The position numbers were made by a program, and so were the translations under genes. A stretch of DNA of 44,627 nt from an uncultured Alphaproteobacteria bacterium (GTDB lineage Bacteria; Pseudomonadota; Alphaproteobacteria; RF32; CAG-239): contig CALXTQ010000001.1 of assembly GCA_944391485.1 (NCBI GenBank), positions 1 to 44,627 on the forward strand. Reading direction: 5' to 3'. The notes beneath the pieces were generated by a model. The model did no database searches and had not been told where the DNA came from. It was given only the letters and a program-made list of their open reading frames with translations. Shown one piece after another: positions 26,910-35,764 of this stretch (its first letter is position 1; each line of letters begins with the position of its first letter).

Positions 26910-27794
26910 TCAGAAGCTGACACTTCCCTTATCGGCGTCCAGACTGACATGGCCGCCGACCGGAAGAATATAACGGGAAGGAATATGCCCGTAATTGAAG
27001 TTTTTGATGACCGGGATTTTCAGGTCCCTGCAGAAATAACCGATGACCTCGTCAACGCTTCCGTCCGCTTCGTCGACCTGAACGGTGTCGGTGAATTTTC
27101 CGAAGATGATGCCTTTGATTTTGAAGAAACCCGGGAGCTGGCTTAAATGGTTGAGCATCAAGTCTATTTTGTAGGTTTTCTCATCAACGTCTTCAATTAA
27201 GAGAATGCTGTCGGTCAGATCGGGGAAATAGGGCGTTCCGGTCAGGTTGCACATCAGGCTGAGGCAGCCTCCGACCAGTTTTCCCTCGGCTTTGCCGCCG
27301 ATAACGGTTTCTCCGCCGGAAGCGTGAACGTTGCCGCCGGACAGAATACCGCGAAGCGTGGCATCAACCAAGCCGTCAACGCCGCCGTTTTTGAAGTCGT
27401 ATTTGAGCGCAAAGCCGGTATAGTTTATGTTACCGGTCAGGGCGTATATTCCCAGCTGAAGGGCTGTGGCGTCGCTGATGCCGAAAACGGGCTTGGGGTT
27501 GCTGCGGATCAGGCCGTAGTCCAGAAAGGGGAGAAGCCGCTGGCTTCCGGCGCCGCCGCAGGTGCAGAAGACAGCCTTGATGTCAGGGTCTGCAAAAAAG
27601 CCGTTGATATCATCGGCGCGGTTACGGTCCGTTCCCGCCATATAACGCCATTTGTCAAAAACGTGATGTCCCGTTACGGGAGTAAGGCCGAGCGACCGCA
27701 GATAGTCGAGACCGAGACTGATGCTGTCCGGATCCTGCAGGGCGCTGGAGGGGGAGATGATGCCGACTTTGCTGCCGGGAGCTATTTTTTCCAT
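26910..27794 (-). CDS. ldcA: LD-carboxypeptidase (S66 family)
   Basis: The 294-residue product matches S66 peptidases, which trim the terminal D-Ala from tetrapeptides during peptidoglycan recycling in the cytoplasm. The triad can be placed as Ser107 (VFGISDAT), Glu201 (LLIEDVDEKTYKID) and His270 (NYGHIPSR). The N-terminal GSKVGIISPSS and the CTCGGAGSQRLLPFLDY segment are also typical. No signal peptide is present. It is 11 bp downstream of the secreted-protein gene and probably cotranscribed with it. The symbol is by family; orthology to E. coli LdcA is not tested. Confidence 0.9.
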   Translation of the reverse strand: MEKIAPGSKVGIISPSSALQDPDSISLGLDYLRSLGLTPVTGHHVFDKWRYMAGTDRNRADDINGFFADPDIKAVFCTCGGAGSQRLLPFLDYGLIRSNPKPVFGISDATALQLGIYALTGNINYTGFALKYDFKNGGVDGLVDATLRGILSGGNVHASGGETVIGGKAEGKLVGGCLSLMCNLTGTPYFPDLTDSILLIEDVDEKTYKIDLMLNHLSQLPGFFKIKGIIFGKFTDTVQVDEADGSVDEVIGYFCRDLKIPVIKNFNYGHIPSRYILPVGGHVSLDADKGSVSF

Positions 27795-27805
27795 GATGCG
27801 GTTCC

Positions 27806-28651
27806 TTATAATGCGTCCAGTTTTGCCTGTTCGCGGTCTTTTAAAATTTGCAGGTTTCTGTAGTCCACGGTTATGTAACTGCGGCCGTCACCGTCAACAT
27901 TAACGGCCAGAGCGGCGCCGACCTTACCGTTTTCAAATGTGGCATACAGCACGGCTTCTCCGCTTTGGAGTTCTTTGAGAAAATTTTCTCCGCCGATAGG
28001 CTCTTCGCGTTTTTCCGTTACCGTTTGGGTTTTGCCTTTGCCCAGATCGACAGTTTTATCGACGTTGGTAATCTTTGGCGTGTAAAACTGTCTGGCATTG
28101 CCGTATTTTGTATCAAGCAGTTTGTAAAACTTATTGTATTCTTCCATGACCTTGCCGGCCTGGGCATTGTCTTTGAGCAGACGGCCGTAGGCGATGATCC
28201 GCCACAGTTCGTCTTCTTCGCCGAAAGTTAAAACAACCGTGCGGAAGTCTTTCAGCGGTTTGGGCAGCAGATTTGCCGTATAACTGTTTACATAGTCTTT
28301 TTGTCCGGTTTCCCGCAGCTCGACGCCCAGAGCCCGGGTATTTTTTACGGAAGCGCCCCAGAACAGGCCGAACGGCGCCGAGCCGTATTTATGGATCTGT
28401 TCTCCGGTATTCGCGGTTTTGTTTTTTTCACGCTGCGGCAATTTTATGATTTTCTGATTTTTTATCTGCATAAGCTGCGGTTTCTCGTCGAGCAGACGGC
28501 GGGCGTTTTCGACGGCGATATCGCTGTTTTCTTCGGCGCGGACTTCGTCCGTAATCAGCAGATCTTCATAAAAATCGCCGCTGTCGTCGGCTAGCGCCGC
28601 GGCTGTGGAAAACAGGAAAACTGCCAGAGCAGAAAACAGGCTTTTTTTCAT
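27806..28651 (-). CDS. Secreted protein of unknown function
   Basis: A Sec signal peptide is clear: MKKSLFSALAVFLFSTAAALA, with likely cleavage before ADD/DD at about residue 21. The mature ~260 residues are acidic at first (YEDLLITDEVRAEENSDIA), then show a domain with FGLFWGAS, VVLTFGEEDELWRI and a C-terminal YITVDYRNLQ. I do not recognise the family. AAAGGGT precedes the ATG. The promoter region includes the TTGAACA palindrome beside tetR, so the gene is a candidate TetR target. Confidence 0.7.
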   Translation of the reverse strand: MKKSLFSALAVFLFSTAAALADDSGDFYEDLLITDEVRAEENSDIAVENARRLLDEKPQLMQIKNQKIIKLPQREKNKTANTGEQIHKYGSAPFGLFWGASVKNTRALGVELRETGQKDYVNSYTANLLPKPLKDFRTVVLTFGEEDELWRIIAYGRLLKDNAQAGKVMEEYNKFYKLLDTKYGNARQFYTPKITNVDKTVDLGKGKTQTVTEKREEPIGGENFLKELQSGEAVLYATFENGKVGAALAVNVDGDGRSYITVDYRNLQILKDREQAKLDAL

Positions 28652-28683
28652 GATTTTACCCTTTAATTACTGCAAGAAAGAAA

Positions 28684-28698
28684 TTGAACAGTGTTCAA
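28684..28698. promoter_or_regulatory. Perfect palindrome, candidate TetR operator
   Basis: TTGAACA and TGTTCAA flank one central G, a perfect 7-1-7 inverted repeat. It lies 33 bp upstream of the secreted-protein start and 68 bp upstream of the TetR start. Symmetric sites between a tetR gene and its divergent neighbour are the usual operators of this family. Confidence 0.6.
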
Positions 28699-28765
28699 AG
28701 TTGTTTTATGATAAATCCAGCATAAGCGAAAATTGCAAATATTTTGTTAAATATATAAGATTACC

Positions 28766-29359
28766 ATGGCAAAAGACAATATAAGAGAAGTTTTAATTAT
28801 GGCCGGTCGCGATCTGGTCAGGCAAAACGGCGCGGCTTATCTGACAGCTCGCAAGCTGGCAGAGGCTTCGGGTTATTCGGTCGGAACGATTTATAACCAG
28901 TTTTCCAATATGGACAGTTTTATTATGGCGGAGAACATGCTGACGCTGGACGAACTGCAGACTTATCTGGGGCGTCTGGTTCCCGACAGCAGCGCTTATA
29001 AGAACCTAAACCGGTATCTGGACGGCTTTGTCAATTTTGTTATGACCAATCGCAATTTGTGGTTTCTGTTTTATTCTTTTCATCTCAGCAGCGGGGTGAA
29101 AAGACTGCCGACGGCGTATGTCCGCAAACTGGTAAGCCTGACGGATATCTGGAAGCCGTCTTTTGACGAGGTGTTCCGGCATATCGGCGTTCGGGAGCGG
29201 CGGCTGGCAATGCAGGTATTATGGCTTTCCCTGTTTTCGATGAGTTCTTTTTTGACAACGGATGCGCTGGATAATTTCAGCCATTTGAACAAGAAAACCG
29301 TTTGCCAGCTCCTGCTTAATACTTATCTGGCCGGGCTGCGGGGGTTGAAAGGGGCATAA
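28766..29359 (+). CDS. TetR/AcrR-family transcriptional regulator
   Basis: The N-terminal ~55 residues carry the TetR helix-turn-helix (YLTARKLAEASGYSVGTIYN, about residues 25-44) followed by FSNMDSFI. The rest of the 197 residues is a helical ligand-binding domain with no recognisable specificity. A TTGCAA/TATAAG pair 15 bp apart ends only 7 bp before the ATG and no Shine-Dalgarno is seen, so the transcript may be leaderless. The next gene follows after 1 bp, so regulator and membrane protein form an operon. Confidence 0.9.
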   Translation: MAKDNIREVLIMAGRDLVRQNGAAYLTARKLAEASGYSVGTIYNQFSNMDSFIMAENMLTLDELQTYLGRLVPDSSAYKNLNRYLDGFVNFVMTNRNLWFLFYSFHLSSGVKRLPTAYVRKLVSLTDIWKPSFDEVFRHIGVRERRLAMQVLWLSLFSMSSFLTTDALDNFSHLNKKTVCQLLLNTYLAGLRGLKGA

Positions 29360-29360
29360 T

Positions 29361-29918
29361 ATGGATATTTTCTGGCATATTTTTTATAAGATCGGTTATT
29401 TTATCAATGATCCTCAGGTGAAACAGAGTTTTTTTGATAACCGCTTTTTTCTGATTCTGCTGGTGGTTATTCTGATGCGTCTGAAATACGGGACTTATCG
29501 CAGCATGTGGCTCAGCGCGCTGATTAATATTCCGGGAACCTTCCTGCACGAGCTGATGCATTTTATGGTCGGGGCTTTTCTGAATGCACAGCCGTGTAAT
29601 TTTACGCTGCTGCCGCGGCGCAACGAGAACGGCGATTATGTGATGGGAAGCGTCGGGTTTCGCAATGTTACGTATTATAATGCCGTACCAGCGGCTCTGG
29701 CGCCGTTTTTGCTTTTGCCGATAGGATTTTTCATTAACCGTTATATGCTTCCCTATATGCAGCCGACAATCACCAATTATATGATTTATGTGCTGCTGCA
29801 GACGATCATTATTGAGAACGCCATTCCTTCTTCGGCGGACTTTAAGGTTGCCGGAATGTATTTCCGCGGTGTTGTGCTCTATACGGCGCTGTTTGTCGGT
29901 TTGTTGTTTTTTATTTAA
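29361..29918 (+). CDS. Membrane protein with HExxH motif (M50-like), co-operonic with tetR
   Basis: The 185-residue product has about four membrane segments and GTFLHELMHFMVGAFL, in which His63, Glu64 and His67 form an HExxH site. A later IPSSADFKVAG loop precedes the last membrane segment; in M50-type proteases an Asp in such a loop can be the third ligand. AAAGGGG precedes the ATG, 1 bp after tetR. It shares its general plan with the protein at 26135 but little sequence. Whether the two are paralogues is open. Confidence 0.65.
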   Translation: MDIFWHIFYKIGYFINDPQVKQSFFDNRFFLILLVVILMRLKYGTYRSMWLSALINIPGTFLHELMHFMVGAFLNAQPCNFTLLPRRNENGDYVMGSVGFRNVTYYNAVPAALAPFLLLPIGFFINRYMLPYMQPTITNYMIYVLLQTIIIENAIPSSADFKVAGMYFRGVVLYTALFVGLLFFI

Positions 29919-29919
29919 G

Positions 29920-29943
29920 AAAAGCCCCGGTCAGGGGCTTTTT
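29920..29943. terminator. Bidirectional terminator
   Basis: AAAAGCCCC and GGGGCTTTT pair around GGTCA, with T-runs on both strands. It closes the tetR operon and the converging pnt operon. Confidence 0.9.
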
Positions 29944-31305
29944 CTATTTTCTCTCCAGAGTGCCGACGATTTCTTCCGTAACTTTTTTGGCGTCGCCGTA
30001 AAGCATGATGGTGTTGTCTGCAAAGAAAAGCGGGTTTTCAACGCCGGAGTAACCGGAAGCCAAAGATCTTTTTACAAAAAAGACAGTTTTAGCCTTTTCG
30101 ACATCCAATACCGGCATGCCGAATATCGGGGAACCGGGGTCGGTTCTGGCCAGAGGATTGGTGATGTCGTTGGCGCCGATGACGTAAGCAACGTCGGCGG
30201 TTGCGAATTCACGGTTGATTTCTTCCAGTTCGTAGACATCCTCATAGGGAATGTTGGCTTCGGCCAAAAGGACATTCATATGTCCGGGCATTCTTCCCGC
30301 CACGGGGTGAATGGCGAATTTTACCTCAACATCGTACAGACGGCGAAGATCCGTAGCCATTTCCTTCAGCACATGCTGAGCCTGCGCCACGGCCATGCCG
30401 TAGCCCGGCACAATGATAACCTTATTGGCGTTTTCCATGATGAAGGCGGCGTCTTCGGGGTTTCCGGCCTTGGCTGTTTTTTCTTCTCCGGCCGCGGCGC
30501 TTTTGGCGGCCTCAATACCAAAGCCGCCCAGCATGACGCTGCTTAAGGATCGGTTCATGGCTTTGGTCATGATATAGGAAAGAATTGTTCCGCTGGCTCC
30601 GACAATTGCGCCGACGATAATCAGCAAAACGTTGTTCAGTGAAAAGCCAATGCCGACGGCTGCCCACCCGGAATAGGCGTTTAATACAGATATAACGACG
30701 GGCATATCCGCGCCGCCGATGGGCAGAACCAGCAGAAAGCCGAGAATTACCGCTATTCCGGCAAGCAGGTAAAACAGGTTCGGGCTGCCGCTGATGACAA
30801 ACAAAATGCAGACGGTGATCATTCCCGCCGCAAGCAGCAGGTTCAGCAGTTGCTGACCGGGAAAGACAATAGCCTTGGGCGACATCAGTCCCTGCAGTTT
30901 GGCAAAAGCGATGACTGATCCGGAAAAGGCCACGGCGCCGATCAGAAGGCCGAGGGAGGATTCCAGATAGGACTGCGAGCCGGCCAGAATTTCAGCCAGA
31001 GCAATAAAAACCGAGGATAAGCCGCCCAGGCCGTTGAAAGCCGCAATCATCTGCGGGAGAGAGGTCATTTTGACTCTCAGGGCGATAAATGTGCCGACCA
31101 GACCGCCGAAAACAACGGCCGCGGCGATCCACAAATATTCGCTGACCAGCGGGGAGAACATGGTAACGATGATGGCTATAAGCATGGCGACCATGCCGAG
31201 AATGTTGCCGCGCCGGGCGGTGTCTGGAGAAGCCAGACCGCGAATCGACAAGATGAATAAAACGCTCGACAACAGATATGCGAAAGAAAGGTAAGCCGTG
31301 TTCAT
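29944..31305 (-). CDS. pntB: NAD(P) transhydrogenase subunit beta
   Basis: PntB (453 residues) supplies most of the proton channel and the NADP-binding domain III of the transhydrogenase, which uses the proton-motive force to make NADPH from NADH. Many membrane segments fill the first ~270 residues; domain III begins with the motif VPGYGMAVAQAQH and includes the segments HPVAGRMPGHMNVLLAEA and GANDITNPLARTDPGSPIFG. The start overlaps the pntAB stop (TAATG). It is the last of three genes. Confidence 0.97.
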   Translation of the reverse strand: MNTAYLSFAYLLSSVLFILSIRGLASPDTARRGNILGMVAMLIAIIVTMFSPLVSEYLWIAAAVVFGGLVGTFIALRVKMTSLPQMIAAFNGLGGLSSVFIALAEILAGSQSYLESSLGLLIGAVAFSGSVIAFAKLQGLMSPKAIVFPGQQLLNLLLAAGMITVCILFVISGSPNLFYLLAGIAVILGFLLVLPIGGADMPVVISVLNAYSGWAAVGIGFSLNNVLLIIVGAIVGASGTILSYIMTKAMNRSLSSVMLGGFGIEAAKSAAAGEEKTAKAGNPEDAAFIMENANKVIIVPGYGMAVAQAQHVLKEMATDLRRLYDVEVKFAIHPVAGRMPGHMNVLLAEANIPYEDVYELEEINREFATADVAYVIGANDITNPLARTDPGSPIFGMPVLDVEKAKTVFFVKRSLASGYSGVENPLFFADNTIMLYGDAKKVTEEIVGTLERK

Positions 31306-31607
31306 TATTCATTCTCCCCGGATTTGCGTTTTTTCTTTTTGAACATCAGAAGCATGCGGTGCGATACGGCAAAACCGCCGAATATGTTGACTGAAGCCAG
31401 AACGACTGCGACGAGGCCGAGAATCTTGGAAACGTCCATTTCCGAAACGCCGGCGGTTATCAGAGCGCCGACAACGACAACGCCCGAAATGGCGTTGGAG
31501 ACGCTCATTAGCGGCGAGTGAAGCGCCGGAGTAACGCCCCAGACTACAAAATAGCCGACAAAACAGGCGAGGGCGAGTATGGTAAAAAGCATCCAGATAT
31601 CTATCAT
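31305..31607 (-). CDS. pntAB: NAD(P) transhydrogenase subunit alpha part 2
   Basis: This 100-residue membrane subunit contributes the first three helices of the proton channel in three-gene transhydrogenases. The segment [20 protein letters not shown] is diagnostic. It overlaps pntAA (ATGA) and pntB (TAATG), so all three are translationally coupled. The three-gene form is that described from Rhodospirillum rubrum. Confidence 0.95.
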   Translation of the reverse strand: MIDIWMLFTILALACFVGYFVVWGVTPALHSPLMSVSNAISGVVVVGALITAGVSEMDVSKILGLVAVVLASVNIFGGFAVSHRMLLMFKKKKRKSGENE

Positions 31608-32725
31608 TTGAGCACTACTCCCGTGAGTTTTCCGTCTTTACAGATGCAGGTTTTTCTGACAAGTTCGTCTTCAAAATTAAAGACGATCTGACCGCTGTCC
31701 GCCGAATACATCGGAGCGATAAAGTTGATGATGTTTCTGGCAAAAAGCGCGCTGGCCGACGAGGGGACGCCCGCGGCCAGATTTGAGTTGCCGATAATCG
31801 TAACACCGTTGGTTATGACAGTGGCGCCGTCTTCGGAACCTTCAACATTTCCGCCGCTGGAACTGGCCATATCGATAATAACCGCTCCGGCGGGCATGGC
31901 GTCGATCATTGCGCGGCTTATTAACCGCGGCGCCGGCCGGCCGGGAATAAGGGCTGTTGTAATGGCAATGTCGGTTTTTTTGAGCTGTTCGGCGACGGCC
32001 TCCTGCTGCTTTCTTTGGTAGTCTTCCGAAGTTTCCGTCGCGTAACCGCCGTTGGTCTCAAAATTTTCCGCCGTCGCGACATCAATAAAGCGGCCGCCGA
32101 GAGATTCAACCTGTTCCTTGACCTGAGGGCGGACATCGGCAGCAAATACCTGGGCGCCGAGGCGTTTGGCGGTGGCAATGGCCTGCAGGCCGGCGACTCC
32201 GGCTCCGAGAACCAGAACTTTTACCGGCGGAATGGTGCCGGCCGCCGTCATCATCAGCGGGACAGCCTTATCTGAGGCATTGACCGCCTCAATAACGGCT
32301 TTGTAGCCGGCAAGGTTGCTCTGAGACGAGAGAATATCCATCGACTGGGCTCTGGAAATGCGCGGCATCAGATCTAGGGCAAAACAGGTTGTGCCAAGAC
32401 GGGAAAAACTTCCCAGTCGGTCTTTATTGCTGAGAATTTCAAAGTTTGAGATAATCGTCATTCCCGCGGCGAGAAGTTTTTCCTCTTCAGGCAGGGGGGC
32501 CCATATTTTCAGTATAATGCCGGCGCCGCGATAGGTATCTTCGGGAGACGCCGTAATTTCAGCGCCGGCGTCGAGGTAAGCCTCGTTTGAAAAACCGGCG
32601 GCCAGTCCCGCGTCTTTCTCAATCCGGATCGTCATGCCCCAGGATACGATTTTTCTGACTGTTTCCGGCGAAGCGGCAACACGGGTTTCCCCCCGTCTGC
32701 GTTCTTTGGGAACCGCAATAATCAT
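31604..32725 (-). CDS. pntAA: NAD(P) transhydrogenase subunit alpha part 1
   Basis: This is the soluble NAD(H)-binding domain I (373 residues). The N-terminus [20 protein letters not shown] is that of the alanine dehydrogenase/transhydrogenase family, and the Rossmann motif [20 protein letters not shown] lies near residues 171-190. The C-terminal region has [26 protein letters not shown] precedes the ATG. With an H2-handling operon in the same window, NADPH supply could be tied to redox balance, but no direct link is visible. Confidence 0.97.
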   Translation of the reverse strand: MIIAVPKERRRGETRVAASPETVRKIVSWGMTIRIEKDAGLAAGFSNEAYLDAGAEITASPEDTYRGAGIILKIWAPLPEEEKLLAAGMTIISNFEILSNKDRLGSFSRLGTTCFALDLMPRISRAQSMDILSSQSNLAGYKAVIEAVNASDKAVPLMMTAAGTIPPVKVLVLGAGVAGLQAIATAKRLGAQVFAADVRPQVKEQVESLGGRFIDVATAENFETNGGYATETSEDYQRKQQEAVAEQLKKTDIAITTALIPGRPAPRLISRAMIDAMPAGAVIIDMASSSGGNVEGSEDGATVITNGVTIIGNSNLAAGVPSSASALFARNIINFIAPMYSADSGQIVFNFEDELVRKTCICKDGKLTGVVLK

Positions 32726-32820
32726 TCTCTTCTCCGTTTCAAGCTCTTTTTTTAACCTTTATGAAAGTTTATACTAATATAGTGGTTTTTAAACTCATAA
32801 ACAGTGGGATTGTGCAAAAA

Positions 32821-33357
32821 ATGATCAGCGGCCTGGATTTGTTCTGGACTTTTTTCAAAATAGGACTGTTTACTTTCGGAGGCGGCGCAGCCATGCTGCC
32901 GCTGCTGCGGGCGGAGGTTGTTGAAAAGCGGCAATGGGCTTCGGATGAGGAGCTTCTTGACTATTATTCGATCGGGCAGTGCACGCCGGGAATCATCGCT
33001 ATTAATACCGCTACGTTTATAGGGTATAAAATGCGCGGCTATTGGGGGGCCGTGCTGACAACTTTCGGCGTTGTCATGCCGTCCGTCATTGTTATTACGC
33101 TGATAGCGGCCCTTTTGCAGAATTATATGCAACATCCAGCAGTGGCGGCGGCATTCGCCGGAATCCGGATTGTAGTTGTAGCACTGATTTTGGAAGCGGT
33201 GGTTGAGTTGTGGAAAAAAGGAATCCGCAATCGGTTCGGGGCGGCGGTTTTTGTTGTCAGCCTGGTTCTGCTGGCCGGTTTCGGTCTGGGACCGGTCTGG
33301 GTTGTTCTTCTGGCGGCGGTTGGCGGCGTCATTTATCTGCGGAGCCTGCGGAAATGA
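32821..33357 (+). CDS. Chromate transporter half, first of a pair
   Basis: The 178-residue protein is a single CHR domain: LFWTFFKIGLFTFGGGAAML near the start, then the conserved QCTPGIIAINTATFIGYK and several membrane segments. Short CHR proteins usually occur as pairs that form a heterodimer; known long members export chromate, but the true substrate of short ones is often untested. The ATG at 32821 fits the conserved start better than that at 32761; neither has a clear Shine-Dalgarno. It overlaps the next gene as ATGA. Confidence 0.88.
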   Translation: MISGLDLFWTFFKIGLFTFGGGAAMLPLLRAEVVEKRQWASDEELLDYYSIGQCTPGIIAINTATFIGYKMRGYWGAVLTTFGVVMPSVIVITLIAALLQNYMQHPAVAAAFAGIRIVVVALILEAVVELWKKGIRNRFGAAVFVVSLVLLAGFGLGPVWVVLLAAVGGVIYLRSLRK

Positions 33358-33878
33358 TTTATCTGGTTTTGTTCGGCGAATTTTTTAAAATTGGACTGCT
33401 GGCAATCGGCGGCGGTCTGGTAACCATTCCGTTTTTGATGGAGCTGACGGACAGGTATGACTGGTTTAGTAAAAGTCAGCTGGCGGACATGATTGCCGTT
33501 TCCGAATCGACGCCGGGGCCGATCGGTGTCAATATGGCGACATACGCAGGATTTAATGCCGCCGGAATCAGCGGCGGGATTGCCGCGACGTTCGGTTTAG
33601 TTCTGCCGTCACTGATTATTATTATCCTTATCAGCAAATATGTTATGAAATATCAAAGCTGTCTGGCTTTTCAAAATATCTTGTTCGGCGTTCGTCCGGC
33701 GGTGCTAGCATTGATTTTATATACCGGATATATTCTGGTCGGGCTGGCCGTTACCGATGTCCTGACCGGAGCGGCGGCTGTCGTTTCCTTTTTGATTATT
33801 CATCGCTTTAATAAGGTGCATCCCATTATTTTTATTATGGCGGGCGCTGTTTTGGGAATCCTGCTGGAAATGAGATAA
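33354..33878 (+). CDS. Chromate transporter half, second of a pair
   Basis: The 174-residue partner begins MIYLVLFGEFFKIGLLAIGG and contains SESTPGPIGVNMATYAGF, the same CHR signature. The ATG overlaps the TGA of the first half, so the two are coupled. In-frame starts further upstream lie within the first gene and give non-CHR sequence. Orientation of the two halves in the membrane is probably antiparallel, as known for this family. Confidence 0.88.
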   Translation: MIYLVLFGEFFKIGLLAIGGGLVTIPFLMELTDRYDWFSKSQLADMIAVSESTPGPIGVNMATYAGFNAAGISGGIAATFGLVLPSLIIIILISKYVMKYQSCLAFQNILFGVRPAVLALILYTGYILVGLAVTDVLTGAAAVVSFLIIHRFNKVHPIIFIMAGAVLGILLEMR

Positions 33879-33886
33879 GGGACAAA

Positions 33887-33911
33887 AAAAGCCTCCGCGG
33901 GGAGGCTTTTG
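33887..33911. terminator. Terminator shared by the chr pair and gapR
   Basis: AAAAGCCTCC and GGAGGCTTTT pair around GCGG. On the minus strand seven T follow, so it is a good terminator for gapR; on the plus strand four T follow. Confidence 0.8.
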
Positions 33912-33917
33912 CGAAGA

Positions 33918-34160
33918 TTATATGTCCAGAGCCTTGCGGTAAGTTTCCAGTAAAAACTCTTTTTCGTCGCGGTCAGCGGCGTCCATTTTTCTCAGCTTAA
34001 GGATCTCGCGCATGATCTTGACGTCAAAGCCAGCCGATTTTGCTTCGGCGAAAATGTCGCGGATGTCTCCGGCAATCGCTTTTTTCTCTTCTTCCAAACG
34101 TTCAATGCGCTCAATCAGGGAACGCAGCCTGTCTACGGCAATGCCGCCAACTTCAGTCAT
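33918..34160 (-). CDS. gapR: GapR-family nucleoid protein (DUF2312)
   Basis: The 80-residue product matches GapR: IAVDRLRSLIERIERLEEEK, then IRDIFAEAKSAGFDVKIMRE and ILKLRKMD. GapR of Caulobacter is a dimeric protein that binds overtwisted AT-rich DNA ahead of replication and transcription and helps topoisomerases; the family is nearly confined to alphaproteobacteria. It is thus a useful lineage marker. AGGAGAAAACAAA precedes the ATG. Confidence 0.93.
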   Translation of the reverse strand: MTEVGGIAVDRLRSLIERIERLEEEKKAIAGDIRDIFAEAKSAGFDVKIMREILKLRKMDAADRDEKEFLLETYRKALDI

Positions 34161-34194
34161 TTTGTTTTCTCCTGTTTAGTTTTTGTTTGTACTG

Positions 34195-34244
34195 AAACTA
34201 GCAAAAGACTGCATTTTTGACAAGCAATAAATTTGTTGTAGATT
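34195..34244. promoter_or_regulatory. Overlapping divergent promoters of gapR and pyk
   Basis: On the plus strand TTGACA (34217-34222) and TAGATT (34239-34244) are 16 bp apart. On the minus strand TTGTCA (34218-34223) and TAGTTT (34195-34200) are 17 bp apart. The two -35 hexamers overlap, so polymerases could not occupy both at once. A -10-like TATTAT nearer to pyk may be an additional start. Confidence 0.45.
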
Positions 34245-34321
34245 AAGTTTAAAATAATTTCTTTTTAAGATATATTTGCTATTATTCGTGCAAGACAAAG
34301 AACAGTATTAAGGAAAAAAAC

Positions 34322-35749
34322 ATGCCTCATAAAACACATACCAAAATTTTGGCGACCATTGGTCCCTCTTCCTCGTCGAAAGAGCAGATCGAAAAGCTGA
34401 TTGACGCCGGATGTGATGCTTTTCGTTTTAATTTCAGTCACGGAACGCATGATGAGCATAAGGAGCGTTATGAAATCGTGCGCAAGCTGGCCAAAGAAAA
34501 AAATCTGCATATTACCATTGTGGCGGATTTACAAGGGCCAAAACTCCGTGTCGGCGAGTTTGCAAACGGTTCCGTCCTGTTAAAAGAAGGACAAAAGTTT
34601 GTGCTGGATATGGATCATGTTCCCGGAAACGAAGACCGCGTCGAACTGCCGCATAAAGAAATTTTTGAGGCGCTGATCCCCGGGGAAAAGCTGCTTCTTA
34701 ACGACGGAAATATTGTTTTGGAGGTGTTGAGCTGCGATAAAAGCCACGCCATCACCGAAGTTAAGGTCGGCGGTATTTTGTCTGGCCATAAAGGGGTTAA
34801 TTTGCCGAATATTACGCTGCCGATTTCAGCTATAACCGAGAAAGACCGCAAAGATCTGGAATTTGCCCTGAAGCTCGGCGTGGATTGGATCAGTCTGTCG
34901 TTTGTCCAGACTGCCGACGATGTCCGCGAAGCCCGCAAGTTGATAGACGGCAGAGCCTGGATTATCTCCAAGCTGGAAAAGCCGAGCGCTATTGACGAGT
35001 TGGACGAGATTATCCGTTTGTCAGACGGCATTATGGTTGCCAGAGGCGATTTGGGCGTTGAATGTCCGCTGCCGACGGTTCCCGTTTTGCAGAAAAAAAT
35101 TGTTTCAGCATGCCGAAAATATGCGCGGCCGGTTATTGTCGCAACGCAGATGCTGGAATCTATGATTAATGCGCCGACCCCGACCAGAGCCGAGGTTTCC
35201 GACGTGGCAACGGCTGTTTATGACGGGGCTGATACCGTTATGCTCTCGGCTGAGACTGCCGCCGGAAAATATCCGGTCGAAGCTGTCAAAATGATGAGTT
35301 CGGTTATCAGACAGGTTGAAGCCGATCCGCTGTTCTTTACGCTGATGCAGAAATCGCGCCTGCATTCCTGCTGTTTCGGCGAGGCGGATTCCATTACTTT
35401 TGCGGCCAGTGAGATTGCCGGCGTGTTGGAAAAGGTTTCCTGCATCGTAACTTACACATCTTCAGGGCTGACAACGTTTTTGACGGCGCGCGAACGCCCG
35501 AATCTGCCAATTCTGGCGATTACGTCGGATTTGGAAGTCGCCCGCAGGCTTGGCATTGTCTGGGGAGCCAAAAGCTTTGTTAATAAGGAAAGCTTCAAGA
35601 GTTTTGACAAGGTGGAAGATATCGCCGTTAAAATCGCACTGGAAAACGGTTTTGCCAAACCCGGAGATAATATTATCATTACCGCGGGATTCCCTCTGGG
35701 CAAAAAGGGCAGAACCAACATGCTGCATACGGTTCATATTCCCGAATAA
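34322..35749 (+). CDS. pyk: Pyruvate kinase
   Basis: Pyruvate kinase (475 residues) makes pyruvate and ATP from phosphoenolpyruvate. The N-terminal KILATIGPSS, FNFSHG, the catalytic-loop IIVSKLEKPSAI-like segment (IISKLEKPSAIDELDEII), MVARGDLGVE and ATQMLESMI are all present. The C-terminal domain is complete. AAGGAAAAAAAC precedes the ATG. It is transcribed alone, divergent from gapR, and ends at a terminator. Confidence 0.97.
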   Translation: MPHKTHTKILATIGPSSSSKEQIEKLIDAGCDAFRFNFSHGTHDEHKERYEIVRKLAKEKNLHITIVADLQGPKLRVGEFANGSVLLKEGQKFVLDMDHVPGNEDRVELPHKEIFEALIPGEKLLLNDGNIVLEVLSCDKSHAITEVKVGGILSGHKGVNLPNITLPISAITEKDRKDLEFALKLGVDWISLSFVQTADDVREARKLIDGRAWIISKLEKPSAIDELDEIIRLSDGIMVARGDLGVECPLPTVPVLQKKIVSACRKYARPVIVATQMLESMINAPTPTRAEVSDVATAVYDGADTVMLSAETAAGKYPVEAVKMMSSVIRQVEADPLFFTLMQKSRLHSCCFGEADSITFAASEIAGVLEKVSCIVTYTSSGLTTFLTARERPNLPILAITSDLEVARRLGIVWGAKSFVNKESFKSFDKVEDIAVKIALENGFAKPGDNIIITAGFPLGKKGRTNMLHTVHIPE

Positions 35750-35764
35750 AAGCTTATCTGCTGA

